DNA of 64,000 bases from Thalassia testudinum (Eukaryota > Streptophyta > Magnoliopsida > Alismatales > Hydrocharitaceae): positions 74,802,001-74,866,000 of the forward strand of contig JAZHRO010000014.1 in assembly GCA_037157565.1 (NCBI GenBank). The letters are read 5' to 3'. Positions 10,586-23,243 of the stretch are shown one piece after another (the first letter of the stretch is position 1; each line of letters starts with the position of its first letter). Below the pieces are notes generated by a model that had not been told where the DNA came from, ran no database searches, and was given only the letters and a program-made list of their open reading frames with translations. The position numbers and the translations under genes are program-made.

Positions 10586-11899
10586 GGCAATGGAATTTAC
10601 TTTATTGTTTATTGCGCTTCTTTGCATTTAAATAGCACTAACCCTACTTGTCTTTGGTCTACTGTCTTGCAGGTACCCTAGCATGGAGATCCAAGTGCAG
10701 TAAATTGAAGTAAAGTGCAGGTAGAGTACTCTGTAAGTGTCCCCCACTTTCCCCCCGACTAGTTCATTTCGCCACAATCATAAGCAAGACTTAATCTATT
10801 TAGGTGTTTGCATAAACCCTAGGATAGACTTTGTTTGTCTTGTTTGCCACCTTCACCCATCTCACCCACAACTTATATAAAAAAAAACAAAAAGATATTT
10901 CTGTGGGACAAATCAATTTACACACTCTATACACCTACATTTGAGGCACATAATCAAACTTGATTTTCATCTACTCAGCTGGGTTTCTAACCTGTGGAAC
11001 TGGTACATGAATTCAACACATAAAAGAGTAGAAATCATATTAGGTTAACCATCTTTTTGTGTGCCTTAATCGGTGGTGCATTTGAGCCAATTGAGTGAAT
11101 TGTTTGGGCCGCACGACCAAATCTAAAAGAGGTTCATTTTCTTGCTGCCCCATAGGATTCAATAATTAGGTCAAGCCAGGCACTCCATATTTTTCTTGAT
11201 TTCTAAAGGAAAATACTTGAACACATGCTTTCAACAACAAACTTGGTTTGCCTCATAAAACTTGTTTGAAAACACCTAATATTTGAATCCTAAAAGCTAT
11301 TAAGTAAGATTTGAATCCTAAAACTCACCTCGTCATTAATAATCTTGCTTGAAAACCTCTTGGTTGTGCACATTCACACGTTCTCAAACAAATCATTAAG
11401 GGCACAACCCATGAAGGGCCCATCACATTCCAAAGCACCAATTTCCCAAGCCTAACTAAAATCAATTAGACGTTGGCCCTAAGGATTCATTTGCTCATTG
11501 GGATCCAGATTGAGATTATTCATGATTAACCTGCTTATGCTAGTTAATCTGATGTCTAGCTAGGGGAGTAGTGTCAAACAACCGTGGCTAGGGGGTACAC
11601 TAAGAACCGAAGGCACAAGCCAAAGGAAGAACCTTCTCCCCAGTCCCTCCTTCTAACTGGTTAGATTGCCTGGACATAAGTAGAGTAAACCATCCATAAT
11701 CTTAGGATGGATTTTGAGAGTCAGTAGACCTCAGGCTACCCCATCTAAGGATAGGCTTGTATTTTTTGTGCTGCATAGTCCCTTCTCTTCCTCGTCCTTC
11801 CGACTTCCTTCCAATGTATGCTGGTCATTGAACCCTTGTTTGGAAGGACCTTTAGACCATTCTCAGAGGCGGAGGTTGAGCTTTAGCCAAGTAGATCCC
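10586..11899 (+). other. 5' untranslated leader of element B
   Basis: About 1.3 kb without an ORF. At 11565-11660 it has a block (AGTGTCAAACAACCG...) that recurs in the leaders of A (about 17190) and C2 (about 49610), which marks these as the same superfamily. Confidence 0.7.
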
Positions 11900-13609
11900 A
11901 TGGTTGATCAACAACCACCTCCCCTGCCTCCGAACCAGTAGGAGTTGATTCAGAGGCAGTTGGAAGAATTTCAGCAAATTCAGCAATGGTTCAAACAAAT
12001 GAATGGTCAGGGCACTCAGCCCTTGAAGGATTTTTATGATCCTTCAAATTATCGTCCCAGCGTTGTAATCCCCGCAGGAGATGTTGAGATCAAGCCCCAG
12101 GTTTTGAGTCTAATTAGACACTTTCATGGGCTTGGCTCAGATGACCCATTCCAACATTTGGAAGACCTGATCACTCTGGTCCAAACTATCAAATTGCGGA
12201 AAGTGGATGAAGAACAGATGCTCATGAGGCTTTTCCACCATTCATTCAGGGATAAGGCCGCACATTGGTATCGTACCATTGGAAGACCGATTACTACTTG
12301 GACAGCTTTGAAATTGGCCTTCCTAAAGAAATTCTTCCTAATTGGGTGAACCAATGCATTGCGACGGGAAATAACCACTTTTGCCCAGCGGCAGGGGGAA
12401 CCATTTCAAGAGGATTGGGAGAGATTCCAGGATCTGTTGCGGATGTGTCCACACCATGAGGTGCCTAAATGGAAACTTGTGCAGATTTTTTATCACAGGT
12501 TGAACGATCAACTCTGTAATCATGTGGATGCTTCTTGCGGAGGTAATTTCCTCAACAAGGATGCAGATAGCGTGTATGATTTGTTTGAGGAAATGAACAA
12601 AAATTCTTTAAACCACGCCTCTATGGAAACCTTCAATAGATTCCAACAAATTAGATCAAATGCCAATGAAGTCTAAGATTCTCGTACATTTGATATGGAA
12701 TTGATCTGCAATAGATTAGATAAGATGGATCTGGTTACTAAACGAATGGAAGAGTGGATGTCCGGAAACTCTAATTTTTCTAGATCCTCTCAATCCCAGG
12801 GATTGGGATTCCATCCTTTGCAAACTCCTATGGGACGGGAGTTTGTGAACCAACTAGAGACGGCTCGACCTTCAAGCCAACTTTTCTTGGAACCTTATGG
12901 GTTCCAAACTAGGGCCTTTAATCCCAGTCTTTCTGATCCTTCTTCATCATCATCTTTTGAGGATGTTCATGCTGTGCAAGAGAATGTTAGGTCCAACCCT
13001 TATTCGAATTCCTACAATTCTGGTTGGAAAAATCATCCTAACTTCTCTTCGAAAGATCAAGGGAAGTAGACCCAATATCGACCCAACAACTATGTACCGC
13101 AAAAACCAATGGGTCAGGGTCATGTATATACCCAGTTCCCCCTGAATCAGGTTAATCAGCCCTTGTCGAATGCTCAACAACTAGCCGAGCAGGCTAACTT
13201 TAACCTGAAAATGGTAGAAATGCAAGGGTCAATACTCCAGCTCATGCAACAGATGAAAACTTCACTGGACACCTTGCAATTCAGACTTAGTACAAACAAC
13301 TGGCAGCCTAGATCTCTACCATCACATTCTATACCAAACCCAAGGAATGTTCAGAGTCGAGGTGCTGGGCCTCAAGGGTTTGGTAATGATGGGGAGTTGC
13401 ATGCTCAAGCTCATGCTATCTATCAGGATACCCCAGCCCCTCCCAGAGCTAACCAAGTTCCTGCCATAATCAGTCGGCAGCCTTCTATTATGCCCAACCC
13501 TCCCCAAGGCACTAACCAATAGCAATTTTCCACGACAAACACCATCACCTTGAGGAGTGGTAGTAAATGTAAGGGACCTACCCAACCCCATGTCAACCCC
13601 ATTAGGCCC
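11900..13609 (+). pseudogene. gag: Element B gag, one frame with five stop codons
   Basis: From ATG at 11900 (MVDQQPPP...) one frame runs 570 codons to the A insertion without a frameshift. It has the plant Retrotrans_gag pattern: DPFQHLEDL (about 12140), FRDKAAHWY and WTALKLAFLKKF (12250-12335), EPFQEDWERF (12400) and GGNFLNKDADSVYDLFEEM (12540-12595). A Gln/Asn/Pro-rich tail ends with TITLRSGSK, the usual gag/pol junction of Athila elements. Stops: TAG 11939, TGA 12347, TAA 12674, TAG 13067, TAG 13520. All lie where a single C-to-T change from CAG, CAA or CGA would create them. No zinc knuckle is visible. The protein would build virus-like particles. Confidence 0.9.
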
Positions 13610-13855
13610 TGATAAACGCCAGTTTATCATCATTCTTATGCATTAAAACAAACCTAGCTCATAGGATTTTACTCCGCAAACGGGTTTTTGGGCTGCATTT
13701 AGGCATAAATTAGGTTAGGCAAGCATTGCATTTTTTATTTGTCCTTTTAATATGTTTTTGTGAGTGTTAGGGATGTACAGATATACAGATCCTTAGAACC
13801 CTAGCACTCAAGAAGGCAAATGGTGAAGGAGAAGCCCAGACTAGTTGGAACTCAG

Positions 13856-14520
13856 CTCGATCCAGCTCACCACAGGTGGAACCTAGCTCACTTGAACTAA
13901 GGTTAGCTCGTCCCAACTCCATTCAGCTAATCCCAGCTGAATGGTAGCTCAAGAGAGTTCATCTTAGCTCACCCTAGCTCAAGTCAGCTCAGATCCAGCT
14001 CAACTTAGCTGAGTCTAGCTCATCTCAGCTCCCACTAGTTCACAGGGAGCTCTAGCTAGCTCAGCTGAGTTGACAAGAGTTCACCCCAGCTCAGATCCAG
14101 CTACATCCAGCTCCACTCAACTCCAGCCAGCTGAAGAAGAACTCATCCCAGCTCAGGAAGCTCAAGTCCAGCTCTCGGGGACTTAGCCTAGCTCAGCTCA
14201 GTTGAGCTAAGCTACCTTAGCTACCTCAACCAGCTTGATTCTCCCTAGGAGAACCAGACCTAGCTCACCTCAGCTCATTATGGTAGAAGCTAGCTTACTT
14301 TAGCTCGGCTTAGTAGCTAGCAAAGAACTAGCAAGCTAAGCCAGCTAGAGTAGCTCCATGCCAGCCTCTTCAGCAGCAGCCAGCCCCAATTTCAGCTCCA
14401 GACTTCTCCTCCTCAGCTCCTCCCTCCAAACCCTAGCTCCAACACCTTCTCCTCTACTCCTCCATTAACTAAGCTAGCTTAGCTTAGCTTAGCTTAGTTT
14501 AGCTATGCTCCAACTTCCTT
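13856..14520 (+). repeat. AGCT-rich block in U3 of LTR A1
   Basis: AGCT recurs every 10 to 15 bases in units such as CCAGCTCA, TTAGCTCA and CTAGCTTA, with a short perfect run of TTAGC units near 14470-14500. The same block is at about 21240-21905 and, inverted, at 44895-45680. Confidence 0.8.
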
Positions 14521-14958
14521 AGCTTGTACCACCCCAAAAACCCACCTAACAACTCCACCCAACTAGCTCCACCTAAGCTCCACATAAGCTAACCTACTTG
14601 GCACCAACCTAACCTACCCACCACCTCCAAAAGACACCTAAAAGTGCCGCAAAAAACTACCCCTAACCACCCCCTTAATGGCACCACTTTTCCCTCCAAA
14701 ATTCCCCCTCTTCTCCACCACACAATCCCCCTTGAATCCATCTCCGCCATCCACCTAACCCCCCTTCTAGAAGACCCCATGTTGGCGCCAAAATGGTGGT
14801 GTCTCTCCACCACCAAAAGCCACCAACACCATCATAACCACCCCCTTAACACCCCTTGAGTTGGCGCCAATTGCCCTTAGCCTTAGGATCCCCAACCACC
14901 TCCATCTCTCCTTGTTAGCCCTCCATTCCAAGAGTCACCTTAGCCCCCCTTCCTACTC

Positions 14959-14966
14959 TATATAAA
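14959..14966 (+). promoter_or_regulatory. TATA box of LTR A1
   Basis: TATATAAA in the context CTACTCTATATAAACCC; the counterpart in A2 is 22344-22351. Confidence 0.8.
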
Positions 14967-15518
14967 CCCACCACCTACAACCATTTTAGATCATCCTCCA
15001 TTAGTGTAATTTGCTACCTAAACCACCTATACCTACGGCCAAGAAGAAGGAGTAGAGAATGAGATTAAAGGGGCACATCACCAGTCCTTTTGGTGCCTTC
15101 TTCTCCCCACTCTCTTCAGCTTGGGCCACGCCAAGGAGGAGGACTCTTCCACTTCAAGGAGGATGGCCAGGCAAAGGAGAAGGACCTAGGGTGGAAGTCC
15201 ACCCTTGGAGAGAAGCTTAGAGCACACCCCCTTAGGGCTTGCCTTAGAGGACATCACCTTGGCGGAGCACTGTAAGGAAGGAGTTGAAGGAGTCTTTTCA
15301 AGATTGGAAGCCACCAACCCTAGAGCAAGAAGCCCTCTTCTTCACCATCTATCTAGAGGATTTGTGTTTTCTATTCTCTATTTTAATTTTTCCAGTAGTA
15401 GAAGCATTCCTCTACTAGGTTTTTTTGTAAAACACTTTTCGTCAATCTAAGTTGCCTTCTTTGCAATTTTCTATTTTGCATTTCTACTTGCTTTATTTTT
15501 TTTTTGCATTGTTCACTC

Positions 15519-15572
15519 CCTCTCCCTAATTATTCTAGGCCTCAACTTGCCTAGAGTGAGCTTAGGGAGAGG
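15519..15572 (+). other. Nested hairpin near the 3' end of LTR A1
   Basis: An 11-bp perfect stem (CCTCTCCCTAA with TTAGGGAGAGG) encloses a 7-bp perfect stem (TCTAGGC with GCCTAGA). It recurs at 22897-22950 and, inverted with a few changes, near 43910-43965 in the solo LTR. It lies downstream of the TATA box, so it would be in the transcript. Confidence 0.75.
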
Positions 15573-15868
15573 CTCTACTTGCCACTTAGAAGTAGTAGTT
15601 AAATTTGAAGTGCAAATCACCTTCCCACCACCATTTCGCATGTTGTCTTAATTCAAAAACAAAAAAAAATAATATATTGAAATATACCAAAAAGAAAATT
15701 GAGATTTGTATTCCAAGCAAGAGAATCACTTTTGCAAACATTTGGCCTCCTTGGACGACTCTAGATACTCCCCTATCTAGGATTATAAATTTAAGAGCGA
15801 AAGCGGATTTACGTGTTGCAACACTAAATTGCCTAATTAACAAACCGCATAAAATCGATATCACTTTT

Positions 15869-15886
15869 TGGCGCCGTTGCCAGGGA
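15869..15886 (+). other. Primer binding site of element A (tRNA-Asp)
   Basis: TGGCGCCGTTGCCAGGGA differs at one base (A for G) from the complement of tRNA-Asp. Confidence 0.9.
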
Positions 15887-17549
15887 GGCACGGCTTTGCA
15901 TTAGTTAAGTTTCTCTTGCTTGAAGTGGATCTCATCCCCTTCTCTTTCTTTCTTTTGTGTGTGCAGGAATTACAGCGGGAAAGCGGGAATTCGGAAGCAA
16001 AAGCCTAAAAGTTCCTTTTCTTCCCGTGGATTTCAGGTTGGTTCCCCTTTCTTGTCACATTTAGGCAAAAAGACTACCAAAAAAATATTAAACTTGGCTT
16101 TCAGGACAATAAACAAATTAATTAAGTGGAGTGGTGTCCACATAAAATCCATTGTTTGCTTGAATGCTTCTTTAACACCACTCCATTGCAAGTATTGGTG
16201 TTCTGCTTTTCGGGTCTAGATTTCTATCCGAACTTCAAAAATTGATTCCTAACACCACAGTCCTCCTAAAATCATAAAATTTCATACAGTGATTTCCAAT
16301 TAAGCTAGGAACATCTGTTCGAAATTTCAGATCAATTTGATTTTTATTTAAGTTTTAAAAATTCGTGGACTGCAGAGGGGTCACACCTTCTAATCTTCCT
16401 ATTTTTCTACTGTCCGTGAATTTTTAGCATTTTTGTACTCATCCTGTTTTTGTGAAATTTATCTTTCTGGAATCCTTGTGAAATTATACAAATCATATAA
16501 AATCATAAAAATTTTCTGAGGTCGACGGTAATAATGAAAAGTCCAAAATACCCACAAGTATCATTTCTGGATTTTGACACCAGTACAATTAAAAATTCAA
16601 AACAATTATCAAAAAAATTCCTAAAATCTTACAAAAATCTTTTCTAGAATCCTTGTTTGATTTCACTCAAGGTAGTGGTGTTGGTTGCATTGATTGGATG
16701 ACTATCTATTCAGAAAGCCTAAAAATAACTCATTGGTAGTTAAATTTCTGTCTTACGGACAATTGCCTTAGGGTTTCTTTCTTTCTCTCTAGAGACTCAA
16801 TTTAAAGGAAATATACAATCACCCATACAACTTGTTTTCCTTTGATTGTGGATTTTCAAACTTGTTTGATAATTTAACTAGAGAAACCCCAAAATACATT
16901 TAATTAAATCAAATCCTAAAAGACAAAAATACAAAAAAATTGTGTGACAACTTGATTTTTATTGGAGCCACTCTCCAATTCCTGCACACACACAATAAAA
17001 TCTAAATAATAGGGCAACATCCCAATAACGCCCTCCACATTCCGTATGCACTGTAGTATCCTATACCTAACTAAAACTTGTAGCAATTTGTCCCCTAAGG
17101 TTTCATCAATTTAGGCTTGCTATATAGGATTTAAATTTTCTCTAGTTAATACCAATTCTCTCATCTATATCTGGTGTTCAGGCTGAGGGGCCGTGTCAAA
17201 CGACCAGGCGCGGGTTTGTACAAGCACCTGTGGATTTTCCTAGGAAATGCTTGGGCCCAAACCTCCCCTTAAGCAACTTGGCTAGATTTGTTGACAGAAC
17301 GGGTATTCACTATTGATTACTTATTTCTTAGGTAGACCAAGTCTTAGGTTAAATTCTAAGGAGTCACAATTAAGTTAGGTCTAGAATTTGATTGCTTGTG
17401 TGCACACTTATCTCATCCCCATCTCTTCTCCTCCCCTGCCATTTCTTCCATTTTTCACGGGCGGTGGTCCAAAACTCCACACTTGGAGGGACCACTTGAT
17501 TTTGCCTCCCCAAAAAAGACTTTTCCTGCATTCTTCCTCTTCTCCCAAA
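15887..17549 (+). other. 5' leader of element A
   Basis: About 1.66 kb of AT-rich DNA with no supported ORF. Around 17185-17215 it has the GTGTCAAACGACC block shared with the leaders of B and C2. Confidence 0.7.
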
Positions 17550-18367
17550 ATGGAAAATCAAAATTGGTCCTCTAACCCGCATGCTAATTTTTCTTTCCCC
17601 TATATTTCCACCCAGGAGTTACTTAATCAGGCCCCTCCACCTAATCTCTACTCTATCATGGCTCAGCTACAAGTTAAGCAACAACAGTTGCATAAGGATT
17701 TAACAAACCTAGCCAACCAAGGGAGTCCTGCCACACCGACCCAAGCTCCACACATTGCACATCTCACCCCTTTAAACACCCGCAAGAGAGAAAATCTGCA
17801 TAAATCTCGTGCTGAGTATAATTATTATTCTGAGGCTTTCTATGGTTCAACAGGGAATTATGTTTATCCCAATCATCACCCCACCAAAAATGTCCCTACT
17901 TTCCAGGAGAAATTGAAAATTTCCTCTAATGGGGGAAATTATCTGGCTCACTCCTGGACCAATCCGGTTCCACACCAACAACAAAACTCGTTTGGAGGGT
18001 ATGATTTAAATCAGACTTATCAATCTGGGAAATCTCAAGAAGACATTAATGCCCAGATGATGAAAACCCTGCAGGAGTTACAAAGAAAAACAAAGGAAAT
18101 AACCCGTCTTATTAACAATCTCAATGATCAAATTGGGGATATTCCGACTCAAAGACCTGCAGGACACTCACCATCCCAACCCACACCAAACTTTATTAAT
18201 CCCAGGAACCAACACCCAGGTAGATACCAACATTAGAACCACATGGTTCAGCCTCCTATTAACCCAATATCACAGCACCAACCTAGTTTCTATCAAAATC
18301 AGGCCCCCCACCTCCCAGTGACCACCAAGCTGCGTATGCAGAGACTCTGAGGAGTGAGGAAACCAAC
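17550..18367 (+). pseudogene. Element A ORF, N-terminal part, function unknown
   Basis: From ATG at 17550 (MENQNWSSNPHANF...) the frame runs 228 codons to a TAG at 18234-18236. It goes on in frame to about 18310, then shifts by one base near 18318 into the frame of the next entry. The protein is rich in Gln, Asn, Pro and Tyr. A likely coiled coil (DINAQMMKTLQELQRKTK) lies at about residues 168-185. I see none of the capsid blocks found in the gags of B and F and no zinc knuckle, so it is not an ordinary gag. The upstream in-frame codons from 17388 overlap the leader and are probably untranslated. Confidence 0.75.
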
Positions 18368-19606
18368 ATGGATTTAAGGCCTTCACATTCAAATGATGAA
18401 ACTGATTCTCAACCAATGCAGATTGACTCCCCTAACCTCAATAAGGAAGAAGAAAAAGAAATCCCAAAAACACCTGATTCAAACCCTATTTCCCACTCTC
18501 AAAAACTGCAATCCAACAATCCAAAATCAGAGCCCTCTGACCACAATCCTTTGGACTTATTTGAGCAATTCGAGAGGAATATTCCCCTCCTAGATTCTCC
18601 CCATGACTCTAAAAAATTTACTTCAAAAAGGCATGATTAGAATCTAAAAAGGTTGGTCCTTTCTAAGACAGCCAGCTCAGTTTTTCAGAGCATGCTGCCT
18701 TTCACAAAAAAGGACCAGGGCACATCACTCATCTCAGTTGTCATAACTGACACCATTTTTTTTCACGCCCCTCTCAACTTAGGTACCTCTAGTAATCTCA
18801 TCCCCCCGGTCTTATTTGAGGAATTTCGATTCAGTGATTTAAAACCTCCTAAGGTTCAATTTCAACTGGAAGATCGATCTACCATTCAACCGTGGGGAGT
18901 TGTTGAGGATAGTATTATCAAGGTCCGAAATTGTCTATTTTCGGTAAATTTTCAGGTCCTTGACATAGAGGTACCTAAGGCTCTCATTAATACCATTCTT
19001 GGAAGACCCCTTTTGATTACCGCAACATCTAATATCCATTCTCATTCTGGGAAAATGAATATAAGTTGTAGTAACCAGACCTTCTCATTAGATTTATTTC
19101 TAGCTTCCAAGAGGTCCAGTGATCATAAAATTTTTGAGGATACTGATAATAAAATGGAAGCAGTATTTGAAACGTATATGTTGATCCAATCTCATTCAGC
19201 TTTGACCACTATTGATCTAGATTTTATTGATTCTTATTCTAAGGATAATTATGTGGTCCAAGACTTTCCAGATCAACTAGGGTTTGACTTTCCCCCTTTT
19301 CATCTTCCTGATTTTTCACCAAAAATATCCACACTAACTTCACCCATCTTGCATATCACTAACTCCTTTCCCCTCCCTTTTCTATTGGACCTACCACCTG
19401 ATCCACCTGAGTTTGGCCTTCATCATCAATTCAAACCGTGGCCAGACCAGGGTCCTTTTTCCATTTCTCAATTTTATTTTAATCCCTTTTTCTTTACCAC
19501 TCATCTTTTTAGGGATCTTAAGGAAGACACTTTTATTAAAGACATTCAAGTGTCCAACTTTTTACATGATTTTCCGTCTTCTGTGCATACCTTCACGCCC
19601 GACTAA
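18368..19606 (+). pseudogene. Element A ORF, protease-like domain with dead active site
   Basis: One frame runs from about 18320 to a TAA at 19604-19606, broken by a TAG at 18638-18640. It follows on from 17550, so the original product had roughly 680 residues. Codons from about 18650 match the retropepsin region of Athila elements: LISVVITDT, then NLGTSSNLIP at about 18778-18807 where B has DFGASINVIP and F has DLGASTNLIP, then VQFQLEDRS and NTILGRPLLITA. The catalytic Asp is Asn and Ala-Ser is Thr-Ser, so it should not cut protein. After the fold comes a Pro/Phe/Leu-rich tail with FGLHHQ at 19412-19429. No RT follows. Confidence 0.85.
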
Positions 19607-20994
19607 ATGGCGTAAAAGATAGCACTGGATGGGAGGTAACCCATCATTCTTTTCCTGCTTTCCTTTTCTTTTTCTTTTCCAGGTTTTGTTCAACCTAAAC
19701 CCGATCGTTCATCACTAAGGTGATCCCTTTTCCCTCCTAATGCATGAGGACATGGCATATCTTAAGTATGCGGGGGTGTGTTTAAATTTTTACGATCGAT
19801 TTAGGATGTTCAAAACCCAAAAACATACAACTTTCTTTACTTCCTGCTTGCATACCCAAAAATAAAAAATAAAAATGTTGAAAACTTTTTGAGGAAAAAT
19901 TTTGAAATCGGGACTAAGGTCAAAAAATTCACTTTTGGTACAATGGGATTTAATCTTTAACAAACTAGGGATAAGGATATGGATCTGATCATTAGAATTC
20001 CAGAGTCTATTTTAGACTAGATCAGATATCCTTCTCTAAAATTCCACCTGAACTCATGATAGTTCAGGTGACTTGATCCTATTTTGTAATACGGAAAGTA
20101 TTTGACTTAGTTTCTGATTCAAAAGCTTACGTATCTTGAGAAACTTCTTGTGTCTATTTTCACACACAAGCCAACACTTGAACAAATAAAAATTTTGAAA
20201 AACTCCCTTGTTTGGATTTAGTAAAAGTCTGAAGCAGATCATTGGTTTGAGTTCTCACCGCCGAGAAGAAGGAAAATACCTCCTTTGAGGATGCGATGTA
20301 AACATGTTACCGCCTCGGCGCTGCTCTATATCTATATTTCATATCTTTAGACGAAGCATTAAAGTGCATTTTAGCAGCTCAAGTGTCTTGGACGGTGCTC
20401 TACCTATAGTGTCGGAGCAAGACCTTGAGTTTGCTTGGAGCGCCCCTTTTCACCGCATCGTGTTTTGGGGTTGTGAGCTCCTGGGTGGTGTCATGGATAG
20501 TGCTATCCCGAAGTACTGGCGCCAGAGCCCCCTTGAGGAATGGTAGCGGGAATGATGATCCCGACACATATGTTGTAAGACTAACCTAAAAATAAGCATG
20601 GGGGAGAAAAAAAAGAAAAAAAATATATATATACAATAATAATAATAATAACACGTCCTTATAAGTGTTGGCTTTTAACAAGCACAGACACAAGGTTTTA
20701 AAGGATTTTGCAAGTTGCGAATCAGATTCATGAGACAGAAATATCCTAAAAACAAACATTTCAAGTCATCTGAATTAACAAGGGGTTAATTTGTGAATTT
20801 TCTGGAGATATATTGATCCCATTCTATCTAATGGTTGAATCCAAAAACAAATCCCGTACCTCCTGTGTTTTAATCTACCAAGGTCCCTTAATCTCTTTTT
20901 CTCAAAAGTCAAAAAAACTAGATTTCCCAAAAATTCCGTTTTCCAAAAAATTAAAGTTTTGCTAAGAGACTAGCAAAAGATAAGCATGGGGGTG
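19607..20994 (+). other. 3' UTR of element A with conserved motifs and purine tract
   Basis: After the stop comes ATGGGAGGTAACCCAT (19629-19644), then GAGGACATGG with a G-rich GTATGCGGGGGTGTG (19746-19780), then AT-rich DNA with a CTCGGCGCTG-type region (20310-20530). An AT/ATA simple repeat lies at 20625-20650. The terminal purine tract TAAGCATGGGGGTG is at 20981-20994, directly before the LTR. The 80-codon frame at 20304-20546 is not supported as a gene. Confidence 0.75.
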
Positions 20995-23243
20995 TGATAA
21001 ACGCCAGTTTATCATCATTCTTATGCATTAAAACAAACCTAGCTCTTAGGATTTTACTTCGCAAACGGGTTTTTGGGCTGCATTTAGTCATAAATTAGGT
21101 TAGGCAAGCATTGCATTTTTTATTTGTCCTTTTAATATGTTTTTGTGAGTGTTAGGGATGTACAGATATACAGATCCTTAGAACCCTAGCACTCAAGAAG
21201 GCAAATGGTGAAGGAGAAGCCCAGACTAGTTGGAACTCAGCTCGATCCAGCTCACCACAGGTGGAACCTAGCTCACTTGAACTAAGGTTAGCTCGTCCCA
21301 ACTCCATTCAGCTAATCCCAGCTGAATGGTAGCTCAAGAGAGTTCATCTTAGCTCACCCTAGCTCAAGTCAGCTCAGATCCAGCTCAACTTAGCTGAGTC
21401 TAGCTCATCTCAGCTCCCACTAGTTCACAGGGAGCTCTAGCTAGCTCAGCTGAGTTGACAAGAGTTCACCCCAGCTCAGATCCAGCTACATCCAGCTCCA
21501 CTCAACTCCAGCCAGCTGAAGAAGAACTCATCCCAGCTCAGGAAGCTCAAGTCCAGCTCTCGGGGACTTAGCCTAGCTCAGCTCAGTTGAGCTAAGCTAC
21601 CTTAGCTACCTCAACCAGCTTGATTCTCCCTAGGAGAACCAGACCTAGCTCACCTCAGCTCATTATGGTAGAAGCTAGCTTACTTTAGCTCGGCTTAGTA
21701 GCTAGCAAAGAACTAGCAAGCTAAGCCAGCTAGAGTAGCTCCATGCCAGCCTCTTCAGCAGCAGCCAGCTCCAATTTCAGCTCCAGACTTCTCCTCCTCA
21801 GCTCCTCCCTCCAAACCCTAGCTCCAACACCTTCTCCTCTACTCCTCCATTAACTAAGCTAGCTTAGCTTAGCTTAGCTTAGTTTAGCTATGCTCCAACT
21901 TCCTTAGCTTGTACCACCCCAAAAACCCACCTAACAACTCCACCCAACTAGCTCCACCTAAGCTCCACATAAGCTAACCTACTTGGCACCAACCTAACCT
22001 ACCCACCACCTCCAAAAGACACCTAAAAGTGCCGCCAAAAACTACCCCTAACCACCCCCTTAATGGCACCACTTTTCCCTCCAAAATTCCCCCTCATCTC
22101 CACCACACAATCCCCCTTGAATCCATCTCCACCATCCACCTAACCCCCCTTCTAGAAGACCCCATGTTGGCACCAAAATGGTGGTGTCTCTCCACCACCA
22201 AAAGCCACCAACACCACCATAACCACCCCCTTAACACCCCTTGAGTTGGCGCCAACTGCCCTTAGCCTTAGGATCCCCAACCACCTCCATCTCTCCATCT
22301 TAGCCCTCCATTCCAAGAGTCACCTTATGCCCCCTTCCTACTCTATATAAACCCACCACCTACAACCATTTTAGATCATCCTCCATTAGTGTAATTTGCT
22401 ACCTAAACCACCTATACGTATGGCCAAGAAGAAGGAATAGAGAAGGAGATTAAAGGGGCACATCACCTGCCCTTTTGGTGCCTTCTCCCCGCTCTCTTCA
22501 ACTTGGGCCACGCCAAGGAGGAGGACTCTTCCACTTCAAGGAGGATGGCCAGGCAAAGGAGAAGGACCTAGGGTGGACGTCCACCCTTGGAGAGAAGCTT
22601 AAACCACGCCCCCTTAGGGCTTGCCTTGGAAGACATCACCTTGGCGAAGCACTGTAAGGAAGGAGTTGAAGGAGTCTTTTCAAGATTGGGAGCCACCAAC
22701 CTTGGAGCAAGAAGCCCTCTTCTTCACCATCTATCTAGAGGATTTGTGTTTGCTTTTCTTTATTTTGATTTTTCTAGTAGTAGAAGCATTCCTCTACTAG
22801 GTTTTTTTTGTAAAACACTTTTCGTCAATCTAAGTTGCCTTCTTTGCAATTTTCTATTTTGCATTTCTACTTGTTTTTTTTTTGCATTGTTCACTCCCTC
22901 TCCCTAATTATTCTAGGCCTCCACTTGCCTAGAATGAGCTTAGGGAGAGGCTCTACTTGCCACTTAGAAGTGTAGTTAAATTTGAAGTGCAAATCACCTT
23001 CCCGCCACCATTTCGCATGTTGTCTTAATCCAAAAACAAAAAAAAATAATATATTGAAAAATACCAAAAAGAAAGTTGAGATTTGTATTCCAAGCAAGAG
23101 AATCACTTTTGTAAACATTTGGCCTCCTTGGACGACCCTAGATACTCCCTTATCTAGGATTATAAATTTAAGAGCGAAAGTGGATTTAGGCGTTGCAATG
23201 ACACTAAATTGCCTAATTAACAAACCGTGTAAAATCTCTATCA
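20995..23243 (+). repeat. Right LTR of element A (A2), flanked by both purine tract and primer site
   Basis: Starts TGATAAACGCC and ends CTCTATCA; 2249 bp against 2254 for A1. It is preceded by the purine tract of a 3' end and followed by the start of a 5' interior (CTTTTTGGCGCCGT, 23244-23257), so it carries the marks of both a 3' and a 5' LTR. The AGCT block is at 21240-21905, the TATA box at 22344-22351 and the hairpin at 22897-22950. Confidence 0.92.

Larger units (their letters stand above)
13610..15863 (+). repeat. Left LTR of element A (A1)
   Basis: Starts TGATAAACGCC and ends CGATATCA, five bases before TGGCGCC. Its U3 has a block of about 650 bp packed with AGCT and CAGCTC (13856-14520). 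A TATA box lies at 14959-14966. An interlocked hairpin sits at 15519-15572. Confidence 0.93.

Noticed and set aside
20625..20650. ATA microsatellite as a possible origin or attachment site
   Set aside because: Ordinary simple repeat in a 3' UTR.
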